From Populus alba (Eukaryota > Streptophyta > Magnoliopsida > Malpighiales > Salicaceae): a stretch of 64,000 bases of DNA. The position numbers and the translations under genes are program-made. Location of the stretch: the NCBI RefSeq assembly GCF_005239225.2, contig NC_133294.1, positions 2,914,001 through 2,978,000 of the forward strand, in the 5' to 3' direction. The notes under the pieces are model-generated. The model saw nothing but the letters and a program-made list of their open reading frames with translations, was not told where the DNA came from and searched no databases. Every line of letters starts with the position of its first letter. The first letter of the stretch is position 1. Below, one piece after another: positions 44,156 through 54,639 of the stretch.

Positions 44156-44172
44156 TGGTGCCGTTGCGGGGA
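44156..44172 (+). other. Primer binding site, tRNA-Asp type
   Basis: TGGTGCCGTTGCGGGGA closely follows the TGGCGCCGTTGCCGGGGA primer site known from Athila and related gypsy elements. It lies 6 bp after the LTR end. Confidence 0.8.
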
Positions 44173-44268
44173 TTTTAGATAAAAATTACTAATAATATCA
44201 ATATAAATTAAATTTGATCTAATTTGATTGCCTTTTGTCTTCAGCTCTTTAGGTGTGTTGTCTAGTGC

Positions 44269-45303
44269 ATGAGAAGCAACAAAAACCAGCCGTTGCTACC
44301 TTATAATCCTGAGATTGAGAGAACTGCAAGGGGATTAAGAAAGAAAACGCGAGAGACTCAAAACAGTTCAGACATCATGGCAGACAATGAAAATCCTGAG
44401 CAAGATACACGGGCATTGAGAGATTTTGCTCTCCCACAGGTGACAGGAATCCATTCTGTTATCAGGAAACCAAGGATTGAGGCCAATAATTTTGAGATCA
44501 AACCAGCAATACTGCAGATGATTCAGACCTCAGTTCAGTTTTATGGGTTGCCAAGTGATGATCCTAACGCCCATATTGCAAGTTTCTTGGAAATTTGCAA
44601 CACATTTAAGCATAATGGCGTTACTGATGATGCCATTCGCCTCAGACTGTTTCCATTTTCTCTGCGAGATAGAGCGAAGAACTGGTTAAACTCCATGCCT
44701 ACAGATTCAGTTATCAGCTGGGAAGATTTAGCTCAGAAATTCCTTGCTAAATTTTTTCCACCAGCCAAGACAACAAAAATGCGCATTGAGATAGCTAACT
44801 TCGCCCAACTTGAGAGTGAACCATTGTATGAGACATGGGAGAGATACAAGGATTTGCTCAGGCGATGCCCTCACCATGGACTATCGAAGTGGATGCAGGT
44901 GCAGAATTTTTACAATGGATTGAATGCCTCCACAAGAACACTAATTGATGCAACTTCAGGAGGAGCTTTTATGAGTAAGTCACAGGATGATGCTTATAAC
45001 TTATTGGAAGAAATGGCTATGAACAATTACCAATGGCCAAATGAAAGAAGCATACAAAAGAAGACTGTTAGGGTGCACGAAATTGATGCAATCACGGCAT
45101 TAACAGCTCAAGTCCATTCACTAACTCAGCAACTGAAAACCACTCAACTGTCAGCAAATGCCATCCATACAAGATTAGAATTGCAATTAAATTCTACAAA
45201 TACTATATTATTAAGCAATCTCCTTCAAAATTTTCAAATAAAACATAATCAAAAAAAGAAAATACAGAAATACAAAAGAGGAAAGGCACCACAAAGTTTA
45301 TGA
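44269..45303 (+). CDS. Athila-like gag, C-terminally truncated
   Basis: 344 residues from ATG 44269, about 100 bp after the primer site. The N-terminus ([20 protein letters not shown]) is basic. Residues ~55-75 ([20 protein letters not shown]) and ~85-230 ([20 protein letters not shown], then [14 protein letters not shown] and [11 protein letters not shown]) are the plant gypsy gag/capsid domain of Athila type. The tail from ~300 becomes Lys-rich and ends before any CCHC knuckle or protease. Full Athila gag-pol is several times longer, so 3' truncation is clear. No RT or integrase is seen downstream. Confidence 0.85.
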   Translation: MRSNKNQPLLPYNPEIERTARGLRKKTRETQNSSDIMADNENPEQDTRALRDFALPQVTGIHSVIRKPRIEANNFEIKPAILQMIQTSVQFYGLPSDDPNAHIASFLEICNTFKHNGVTDDAIRLRLFPFSLRDRAKNWLNSMPTDSVISWEDLAQKFLAKFFPPAKTTKMRIEIANFAQLESEPLYETWERYKDLLRRCPHHGLSKWMQVQNFYNGLNASTRTLIDATSGGAFMSKSQDDAYNLLEEMAMNNYQWPNERSIQKKTVRVHEIDAITALTAQVHSLTQQLKTTQLSANAIHTRLELQLNSTNTILLSNLLQNFQIKHNQKKKIQKYKRGKAPQSL

Positions 45304-45628
45304 ATCACTGGAAAAGTAGGACCAAAAAATAGCACACCGACCACTTTTCTTTTCTTTGCATGTTGATGATGATGACACCAAGCATTCAATATTCGCAAGT
45401 GGTTGAAGGAAACTCGAATGTGGTATCTATTTAGTTGTTTGTTTTAATTATCAGTACGAAACCAAAACACGGCAAGAAGCATGAAAAAATTGATTCATCA
45501 CAACCTACGGTTCAACCTTATTTTTAATAGGTCCATAAGCCAAACCACAGTTACTATTTATAACCAAACACTAGTTTTATTAAGTTTTTTTTTTAAAAAA
45601 AAGCAGTAGCTACAGCTTAGCCAAACGT
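45304..45628. other. Unassigned DNA right of the Athila-like fragment
   Basis: No frame or known motif. It may hold the truncation point of the element. Confidence 0.3.
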
Positions 45629-45845
45629 GTGTTTGGTATTGTGTTTTGGAAGTGTTTTTTTTTTAAAATTAAAATTATTTTATTTTTTTTATTTCAAATT
45701 AATATATTTTTTGATGTTTTCATATCATTTTGATATACTGATATCAAAAATAATTTTTTAAAAATAAAAAATATATTTTAATGTTTTTTTGGAAAGAAAA
45801 ATACTTTGAAAAGCAACTACTACCACGCTTCCAAATACGCTCTAA
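45629..45845. mobile_element. AT-rich MITE (gtgtttggtattgtg type)
   Basis: Runs from gtgtttggtattgtgttttg to accacgcttccaaatacgct with imperfect inverted ends. 'ttgatgttttcatatcattt' is its typical core. The same family is at 62562-62770 and, inverted and decayed, at 18490-18715, 19385-19612 and 39800-39990. Confidence 0.6.
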
Positions 45846-46360
45846 TAAATTCCGAGTAATTGCGTTGTCCAATTAACTCAAGTTAATTATTTTATTTTTT
45901 GTTTTAAAAATAATTATTTGATGTTCATCCGATTCAATTTCATCAAGTTAGCAAGATTTAGTTAAATTAATATTTTTTTATTTAAATTTAAATTTTATTT
46001 ATAAAAAATCTAATTCACGAGTTTTTTTATATATGAGAACAAACCATTAAACACCTCAAATTCCATCGTATTCATACCTGCCATCCCAATGATTCAATAT
46101 TTCAGACGAAGTCTACTACTGGGCCCAAGACATGGGCGAATGGTTTTTAAAATTGAGAGAGAAAGGGTGGATTGTAATTTTAAGATAAGTCATCCCTACA
46201 AGTCCACTCTCTCTATCCATGGAAAATTTTGGTGCCGGGAATTGATGGCTATATATTGACATCGTGAAGTAAGAATCAAGTTAGAAAATAAACTCCAGAA
46301 GTTGATGGCTATTCACATCATTTCTGTTTCTCTCTTTTCTCTCAAATCTTTTGCTTCGTG
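45846..46360. repeat. TNL-upstream dispersed repeat block, inverted first half
   Basis: 45850-46070 is the 'ctcgtgaattagatt' block in inverted orientation. 46105-46220 is the 'actgggcccaagacatgggc' block and 46215-46345 the 'ttggtgccgggaattgatgg' block. 45600-46320 parallels 62560-63345. Confidence 0.65.
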
Positions 46361-46460
46361 GTTGGTATTACTGCATATATTCCTTTAACAATTTTTTTGC
46401 AATTTCTTAAAGTCAGGGCTCTGAGTAGACCAAGATTGACAGCACACCAATAAGCTCAAG
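46361..46460 (-). pseudogene. Chimeric TNL scrap: LRR exon piece joined to TNL 5' leader (copy 3, shortened)
   Basis: Same LRR piece as at 25365 and 28410 (gcaatttcttaaagtcaggg). Here it jumps from gaccaagat straight to tgacagcacaccaataagct, so it lost about 50 bp around the old junction. Confidence 0.65.
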
Positions 46461-47542
46461 TATTTATAGGGGTCATCAAAAAACCGATAAACCAAGTAAA
46501 TCGAGAAAATCAAAAAAACATTAACCGAAAAAACCGAATTGAAAATATTTTTTGATTAAATCGATTAGAATATTTCAAAAAATTCCGATTTGGTTTGGTT
46601 TTCGGTTTTGTATTGCAGAAACCGGTTAAACCTTGAATACTTTTAGCAATTGATCTTGCATCAGGAGAATGGGTTGGGAAAATCAACAGAGCATGCCATG
46701 ATATAGCTCCAACAACCAACCATTAAAAAGTCCAAGTGGTCAGAACTTTGTGGCTTTCGCGTCTCCTAGAACAACTGTTGCTGTAAAAAACCAGGGAAAT
46801 GAAAACACATTCCAAGATCCTCATAATGTTTGAGGTCATGGGTGACAGTATATGAAAACTGATTCAATTGCATCGATCATTAATCGAAATCATGAACGGA
46901 TAACGAGACTTTCAAATCAAGATCTCAAAGTAACTGTTTTTTTATGAAAAGAAAGAGTCTCATAGGCAGTCAAAGTTTCAGGCTACTATAGAAAATTGAA
47001 CGACTTCCACTTTTGTTATTGAATTTTAATTCTATCTTTTAATTTGATAATTTTCAATCAAAATTAATTTTAAAATTTCTATTCTTGATGATTATTATAT
47101 TTTATTTTTACAATAAAAATATCTATATTAATTTATTATGAAAATTTAATAAAATCCATTCAATTTTTTAATTAAAATGAAATATATTCAAATTATAAAA
47201 CTCTCTCAATTATATTTGAAAGACATGCCTATTTATTTTTTATTATAAGTGAACTTATCTCGTGATGATATATATAGAAACAAAAAAAAATTATCAATTA
47301 AATTTCATCATGTGTTATTTTTATTTTTATTTTTATATAAAAAGATGAAAATAAAATAGATAAAATTAATAACATGAAAAAAATAGACCTTTACATATAT
47401 TTTGGTTAATAGAAAATTGACACATAAAATAAGATATTTAATATATCTTATTATAAATATAAGATTCTATAAATAAAAATTAATTAATAAAATAATATCA
47501 TATTACATTTTTTAATATGAAAGCCCTTATAAATATTTATAA
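46461..47542. other. Unassigned intergenic DNA and TNL-C 3' flank
   Basis: 46470-46640 has repeated 'accgaaaaaaccgaa' / 'ttcggtttt' motifs typical of plant intergenic repeats. 46640-47270 is unrecognised. 47270-47542 is the AT-rich 3' flank shared with TNL-B0 and would carry the poly(A) signals. Confidence 0.35.
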
Positions 47543-50500
47543 CTAAAAGATCTCATGACCTTTCTTTGCAAAATACCACCAATCGGCATTGCGAGGACTG
47601 TCTTTACCATGCAAAGCACAATAATAATTTCTAAAAACACGAGAAGCTATTTCTACTCTGGCTACCTCTTCCTTTGATTGGATATCATTTCCTTCCTCTT
47701 CATGCAACCATTGTACACCAACGGTCCTTAAATGGATAGCTGGACCATGTGGACGCACTGAAATACTCACGTCATCACCATTATCAAATGAAGGATCATT
47801 GCCCCCTAATTTCGTGTGCAATAGTGATTGGATTTCACGAGCATCACGCCTGTACATCGTAGAGCAGAAAGAGGCTCGACGAAGCATGGACAGACCACTA
47901 GTATTGTTTCTGATTTCAATATAAGCACTACTAAAGCCACGGTATGCTGACGTCACACAACTTATGAACAGATTAAAGCCATATATCCAGCGCGCAGGAG
48001 GTGATGAGGATATTTTGAATGAAAAGTTATCTACAAACTCATTCTGAATTAGCCATTTATCCTCTTCTTCCTCCTCATCAAACCACCTCGACTTCTCTTC
48101 ATCAAATACAGATACGACAAGGCTGAATATGCCATCCATAAATATTATCTGTACCACCAAAACAATGTCTATAAAATGAGCAAAAGGAAAGTATTCAAAT
48201 GTAGATTTCGAAAACAATAAAATGGGAGAGGGAGGACCTGAAATCTCGATGTCTGTATTTGAGCACTAACCGTTTCCATTATTCTCAACATGTGAGAGTC
48301 AAACATCTGGATTAATTCTTGCTTTATTCGATCTTGGAACTTGACTGAGTGATCTGGATTTGCAAGGTTTTGCAGTGAATAGCAAAAGGACACATCAAAC
48401 GAATCCAAATGGGGTGGAAGCTCTGGGAGTGCCTGAAGCATTTTGCAATTTCTTAAATATAGGGCTCTGAGGAGACCAAGATCCTTGATGCTTTCTGGAA
48501 GAAAACGAATTGGAGTTCCACTTAAATCTAGACTGTCCAATAAGCGTGGCAGTGAAAACAAGGTAAATCTCAACATTTTCCTCGTTGAAAACCTAGAGGA
48601 AAAGAATAGCTTCAATGGAAGGGTTGAAATGAATGATGTAGTTGCAACAATTCCATCACTTTGAAGCAACTTGCGCCCCTGTTGATGCTCTAACTCCATA
48701 TTCAGGCTATCAAGATTTGAGCAACCATCTAAAACCAGCTCTTGAAGTGAATTCAATCTACTCATTTTTTTTGGAAGCTCCATAAGACTTGTACAATTTC
48801 TTATATTTAAGATCAACAATCTTTGTAAATCACCAATAGATTCGTGAATTTGAACCAAACGGATGCAATCTTCAAGTATTAGCTTTTCAAGGGCTGGGAG
48901 ACCTGAGAAGTCTGGGGTTCTAATGAGATCACGAGAGTGACGGAGATCAAGAATTTTCAATTTTGGAAGACACTGTGAAAATACATGAATTTAGTTATTA
49001 TTAATTGAAAACGAGAGAGATAGCTATAGAGAGACTTGATACATACCGGTTTGCCCTTCCAAGCATCAACTAGACGGCTTCTGGATAGATCAAGAACCAC
49101 CAGCTTCTCCAAGCATACGTGATTTGGTATGGAGCTCAAAGACAATCCATGCCAACATAACCATATCAAATTCTTGGGAAAGTGCTCAAAACTTCCATGA
49201 AAATTAGTGTAGTTTAGTTGGAGAAATTTTACATCTGGCATCTTTCTAAAAGCATCCGTGCTGAGGATGGGAAACAAACTTGTTTGGCCAGTTTGTAATT
49301 TTCCCCCATTGGAAAAATTGGAAAGCCATTGTTGAAAGAAGTTAAGCCTGCGGCGCTTGCGACAAACCATTGAATCAGTACAAACAACTTCTGCATAATG
49401 ATCTTCCATTAATGCATGCATATCAATGCTAAGGCCACGTAATTTTTCAGCATCCTGCATAATAATATTAAAAGTACATGAGAAAGGAAAGTAGATGAAT
49501 GAATATGTCAAGGCACCACAAACCATTTAAGTAGACATTTAAAAAAATTCAGCTACTTACACTAGTTCCTTTCAAAACTGTAAAAGCATCCCCATGATGC
49601 CATATTCTTTGACATTTGGGTGATTCTTGACGAGCAATTTCCCTACCCATATCTCTTACTAGTTGATGCATCCACAACCTTTGATCATTGTTGATTTCAA
49701 CAAGACATCTATCGATGAGATTATCAATCCCAAATCTTGCACCTTTATGGAGCCCATCCAGTATCCTAACCGCATCATCCGCATCCATTCCATTGAAGAA
49801 ACATGCGATATCAAGGAATAAGTTCTTCGGATAATCACCATCAAGAAAGTCGTAACTTATTCGAAGAACCTTATGAACTTCAAAATTAGGAATCACTTTC
49901 ATTTGTTGTAATGCGCTTTCCCATATCTCTCTTTCTTTTCCAGACAATGAAGAGCCAATAACTCCAAGAGCTAATGGAAGTCCATTACAATGATGTACTA
50001 TTCTCCAAGAGTCTTCTACAAAACCATCAACAGGGTCAGCTTGTCCAAAGGCATTCCAACTGAAAAGCTCAAGTGATTTTTCATCATCTAGCGGTTCAAC
50101 TTTGCACCGGACCCCCTCAATATCATTAGCTGAAAACAGACCCTTATTTCTGGTTGTTACAATGATCTTACTTCCTTTACAAAGCCAATTTTGCATGCCA
50201 ACGATTTTATTGAATTGGTCCCTTTTGTCCACATCATCTAGAACAATAAGAGTTCTTCGGTAACATAATGCATCCTTAATCTTCAGAATTCCTTCATCTT
50301 CATCATTTATCTCATCAACAGTCTTGTTTAGGATGTCGGAAAGAAGTTGCCTCTGTAGGCAAACTATATCCTTTGACCTAAAATTTGATAGAAAGCTCTT
50401 TCCTTCAAATTTATAATAGTTCTGGTTATAAACACTCTTAGCTATGGCTGTCTTTCCAACTGCACCAATTCCATAGAGTATAGCAATGGCAGCATCATGG

Positions 50501-51390
50501 GACCCATCTTGCAACCATGAGTTGATATCTTGTACTAGAGGATCTCTTCCAATGAAATGAGGGGGTAAATGAAACATTTTTTGATCCAAATTCTTTAAGA
50601 CCTTCTCCACAATAGATTGGACAAACGGTGCCTCGTACCTACATCAAAAAGTAAAATACAATGAAGAAAACAACATTTAGCTATGAAATTAAAGCAGGTT
50701 GTGTGTCATTGATTTGATAGTTTAAACCAAATCATGATTGGAAAAAAAAACAATGAAGAAATCATGAGTTTTTTTTTTTTTTTTTTTTGTTATATGTTTT
50801 CTTATCAGTACACTTAACTGAAAGAAATTAAGAGTTCACAACCAGCATTCTAGTCTTATGCTATGTATTGTTTCATAAAGAGATACAACTTACCCATCTC
50901 CTATAACCATTCCAGCTAAATCAGCCACTTCCTTTAAAGCAATCCTCCACCCATTCACCCGCTCCATCTCCTTGTTGAAGCTCTTTTCATGTTCCACAAA
51001 TGCTGCAGAGAAGCTCCTTGTTTGACGTCCGACTTGGGATGGATCCACATCATAGAATACTGGCAAAACTATGCAGTCAACATTCCTCTTACGTTCCATG
51101 ATCATTACAAGTTCATCGAGGCACCATCTCGACGAAGCATAGTCTTTGGAGAACACGATTATCGATATTTTTGATTCTTGTATTGCCTTCTGGAGCTCGA
51201 AATCTATATTCTCTCCTCTCCGAATTTCATTATCATCTCTAAATGTGTGAATCCCTGCTTGAACCAGGGCCGTGTAGAGGTGATCGGTAAAGTTCTTGCG
51301 GGTGTCTTCACCTCTAAAACTCAAGAACACTTGATATTTACAATTAGGAAACCGTGAAGAGTAGGATTCTTGATATTTCCCAGCAGCCAT
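47543..51390 (-). CDS. TNL-C: complete TIR-NB-LRR immune receptor gene, about 1107 aa
   Basis: Coding exons: 51390-50894 (TIR), 50638-49561 (NB-ARC), 49454-49047 (linker), 48972-48238 (LRR), 48148-47543 (C-terminal). They sum to 3324 nt (1108 codons with stop), and all junctions follow GT-AG in compatible phase. The ATG at 51390 (MAAGKYQ) fits family length; an in-frame ATG 31 codons upstream lies before the likely UTR splice site. TIR: CKYQVFLSFRGEDTRKNFTD and CLDEL with the NADase Glu. NB-ARC: P-loop GIGAVGKTA (A where copies have G), LIVLDDVDKRD, GSKIIVTTRN, GLPLAL, FLDIACFF, MHQ for MHD. Exon 3 has a basic RKRRR patch. The LRR domain is short, about 6-8 repeats. Exon 5 carries VQWLHEEEG, the post-LRR domain. 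Expected role: effector-triggered immunity in cytosol or nucleus. The ligand is unknown. Confidence 0.93.
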
Positions 51391-51424
51391 TTCGAGTCTA
51401 GCAAAGATAAGACTTTTCAAAGAT

Positions 51425-51688
51425 CTGAACAAAATAAAACAGTTTTCAAGATCGACAGCACACCAATAAGTTGAAGTGTTCATGTATTATTATCTTGCTT
51501 TATCTTTAAAACAGTTTTCAAGTTAATTCCCAGCAATCAAATCCTCCATGCCCTTTCAGAAAAATATCTGTACATATGATAAATCTCTATGCGGAACCAA
51601 CGAAATTGGTTGATGAGATCATCAATAATTAGTTTCTAACAGTGAATTAATTTAAGTGATTCTGAAAGAGATAAGAGAGAGAGAGTAC
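51425..51688 (-). other. Probable intron in the TNL-C 5' untranslated region
   Basis: The minus strand has donor GATTACAG|GTACTCTC ending at 51689 and acceptor TTTTGTTCAG ending at 51425, 35 bp before the ATG. The donor with its GA/CT run is kept in every TNL upstream copy in the window. There is no transcript evidence. Confidence 0.5.
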
Positions 51689-51707
51689 CTGTAATCTTTA
51701 CTTGTAA

Positions 51708-51995
51708 GACCATCTCCTGGAGAAAATGTTATTTTGAAGAGTTTAATTGATAAAATAATATTTTAAATAGTATAAATATAATGTTTTAATTTTTTAATAA
51801 GTTTGATGTTATTTTTTTATATGGTTATATTTAATTGGTTTATTTTTCTATGGTCTCATTTTGTTGGTTTTGATGTTTTTAAAAGATATGTAAAGATAAT
51901 ATTTGTTGAAAAGAAAAAACATTTTATTTAATTTTTTTTTTTAAATATGTAAAATAAACATAAAAAAACTAAAATAATATTACGTTGGAGATGCT
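51708..51995. mobile_element. MITE copy (GAGCATCT type) upstream of TNL-C
   Basis: Ends gaccatctcctgg and acgttggagatgct; same family, position and orientation as 17558-17847. Confidence 0.65.
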
Positions 51996-52121
51996 ATAAA
52001 GTCTGCCTTAGAAGTCGCTGTGGTATAATTACCAAAAGGGACATTAGACACACACACAACACATAATCCCTCCCATCAACTCACACGGTTCTTCTTTCTT
52101 CACCCACCAGTAAGACAAAGG

Positions 52122-52127
52122 CACGTG
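52122..52127. promoter_or_regulatory. G-box CACGTG upstream of TNL-C
   Basis: In the block aaggcacgtggaggataagg, about 735 bp upstream of the ATG of the one complete TNL gene. Confidence 0.5.
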
Positions 52128-52359
52128 GAGGATAAGGCTCTCCATATCTGAGTTGGAAAGTTTACTAGGGCCTGTAATTCTTGTTGCATCATTTGAATCT
52201 GCTGAAAGTAAAGTAGATTTATGAAGAATTAATTGAAAAACAAAGCAATCAGTAAAATTAAATAAATTAGTCAACTAGTATATTTTTTTGATTAGTATTT
52301 CATTTAAATAATTTAATTTCTTGATTATGTAGAATTTATTCATTTAAATAATTTAATTT

Positions 52360-52725
52360 CTCAATATATAAAAAACTCGTGAATTAGATTTTATATAAAA
52401 ACATAAAAAATAATTAATTTAAAATAAAAAATTTTAATTTTTTTAAAAACACTTCCAACACAGGATACCAAGCACATCCTATATTTGTAATTGGACCAGT
52501 CTACAACTGAGCCCAAGACATGGGCATGGTTTTAAAATTGAGAGAGAAAGGGTGGATTGTAAATTTAAGACAAGTCATCCCCACAAGTCCGCTCTCTCTA
52601 TGGTATGGAACGTTTCCGCGTGAGGAATTTTCCATGGCTAATTAATGTCTAGGCATGGAAAATTTTGCATGGAAAGTTTTGGTGCCGGGAATTGATGGCT
52701 ATTGACATCCTGAACAAAAACGTAG
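52360..52725. repeat. TNL-upstream dispersed repeat block
   Basis: Contains 'actgagcccaagacatgggc' (about 52507) and 'ttggtgccgggaattgatgg' (about 52678), in the usual order, with the AT-rich part shortened. Confidence 0.65.
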
Positions 52726-52729
52726 AGTT

Positions 52730-52920
52730 TAAATAAAGCAGAACTTATAAAATGAACAACGGAGATCAAGAATTTTAAATTTTGGAAGAGACTGTGAAAG
52801 CACTTGAAATCGGTTGCTGTCCTTTGAAAATAAGAGAGACTAGATACATACCGGTTTGCCTTTCCAAGCAACAATTAGACTGGTTCTGGATTAGATAAAG
52901 AGCCACAAGCTTCTCTAAGC
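52730..52920 (-). pseudogene. TNL relic: LRR exon start and linker end
   Basis: 52760-52800 matches the start of exon 4 (gatcaagaattttaaatt) and 52845-52920 the end of exon 3 with the donor ataccggtttgcc. Sister of 40160-40592, without its hairpin-rich insertion. Confidence 0.7.
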
Positions 52921-52944
52921 AGAAGTGCTTTGGTTTGGATCATG

Positions 52945-54359
52945 TTAAAACCCAACCCTTTTATTTTAATTTATTATTATTATTTTCCTTGAAAAAATAA
53001 AATAAAATAAATGAAGAATGAATTAAAATTTGGATTAACAGGAAGTACAAGTTTTGGGATTTAATTAAACTTTGAATTAGTTTTATTAACCAAATTAAGA
53101 ATTTAATTGAGGAATTGATAAGTTTGGGACTTAATTAAACTTCAAATTAGTTAATTAATAAAATCAGGAGCTTAATTAAATAAACATCAAAGTTTAGGGT
53201 TGATTCTAGTTAAAATTGCAAGAAATTAAAATCAAAGGATTCATTTGCAAATGGCGTTGACATGTAGGAGTCCAATTAAAGTTTATCCAGGGGCTTGCTT
53301 ACAAAGCTTTCAAAACATCATACCAAAACGAAAATGGCCATCAACACTGTTCATCTTCTTCAGCGAACCAAACCAGAAACGAACTCCCCACGATCCCAAT
53401 TACTCCTGCAATAACAACGGTCGGTCGCCTCATTATTTAGAGGCGACTGCATGGCATTCTCTGGCTATATAAAAAGCCAGAGAAAGACCATGCACACGGG
53501 GACTGGGGAAGGAGAAACGTAAAGAAGAAACAGGAAAAAAAAAAACAGAAGAGAGAAACAAGGGATGAAAGAGAAGAGATTGAAGAGAAAAACAGAGAGA
53601 AAGAACGAACATCAGTGAAAAACTAAAGGGACGCCCTTGTCTTCTTCTTTGGTGGCAGCTCCAAAAGCTCCATTTTCAGCAGCCACTGCTGTTATTGCTT
53701 GAGAAGACCAAAAAATACAGAGGGAAGAACTGGAAAAGGGAACAAACCAGGGGACTAAGGAAAACCAAAAGAACCCGAGAAGGAAACAGAGGTAGAAACC
53801 CGGGGAGGACAAAGAAAAAAAAAGCAGCCGAACAGAGGAGAACAGAGCATATACGGGGAGACTAAAAGAAAAATAGAGAAAAACAAACACAGGCAAAGGT
53901 TGCACCGAGAGAAAGCAAAAGAAAAGAAAGAACCAGAGGAAAAGTAAACGAAAGGAGGAACAGCACGCCATCGCCTTCATCCTGCTCCCAGGTAAGTGTC
54001 TCCAATTTTGCAAAATAATTCACCAACACTGTGTATTAGAGATTTAATTACATGGAAACTGTAGGAAGCGTTTGTGAACAATTCACGCATGTTTGTGGGT
54101 AAAAACCTAACCCCAAAAAATAATAATAAAAAAAACAAGTAAAATAAAATAAAATAAATGTATGCATGCATACATAAAAAATAAATTTGGTTTATTGGTT
54201 TATTTATTGATATTAGAGTCATAAATAAAAATATTTATTTAAATTTATTTTATTATATTTTGTTATTTATGATTTTCTAGGTACGTAATATTTACTAACA
54301 CCAGAGTTGAAAATATTTATAATTGAATATTCACTAATGCTATAGTTAAGAATATTACA
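52945..54359 (+). mobile_element. Probable solo LTR of a gypsy-type element (about 1.4 kb)
   Basis: It starts tgttaaaacccaaccc, carries a TATA box (ctatataaaaagcc, about 53465-53478), a GA-rich leader (53510-53620) and ends near 'aagaatattaca'. 41684-42679 is a shorter copy. No primer site, polypurine tract or coding region adjoins it. The right end is not firmly set. Minus-strand frames at 53612-54222 are shadows. Confidence 0.55.
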
Positions 54360-54639
54360 AGCAAACCATCAAAGCATAAACCAATAAATTTTTAGGAATT
54401 TAAGATAAAATTAACAATACAGCCTGTCATAGACAGAAAGTTTAAGAGCCGATAATATCTTTCCTTTTATATAACCAGTCTTGTACCATAAAATCTATGT
54501 TGACCCATTAGAATTTCTAATTACTATAATACTAGATAACAACCCTTTAAACTAGATAGTCCCTATAAAAAAACAAGATGTTAAATGTCTGTTTTTTTCT
54601 CTTATAAAATTTCATTTTTACATGGTCGCGCAAAGTCAA
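54360..54639. other. Unassigned DNA
   Basis: About 280 bp without frame or recognised repeat. Confidence 0.3.

Noticed and set aside
51391..51483. Upstream in-frame ATG at 51483 as the start of TNL-C
   Set aside because: It lies before the probable UTR splice acceptor, adds a non-family sequence, and the family start MAAGKYQ at 51390 is shared by A, B and E.
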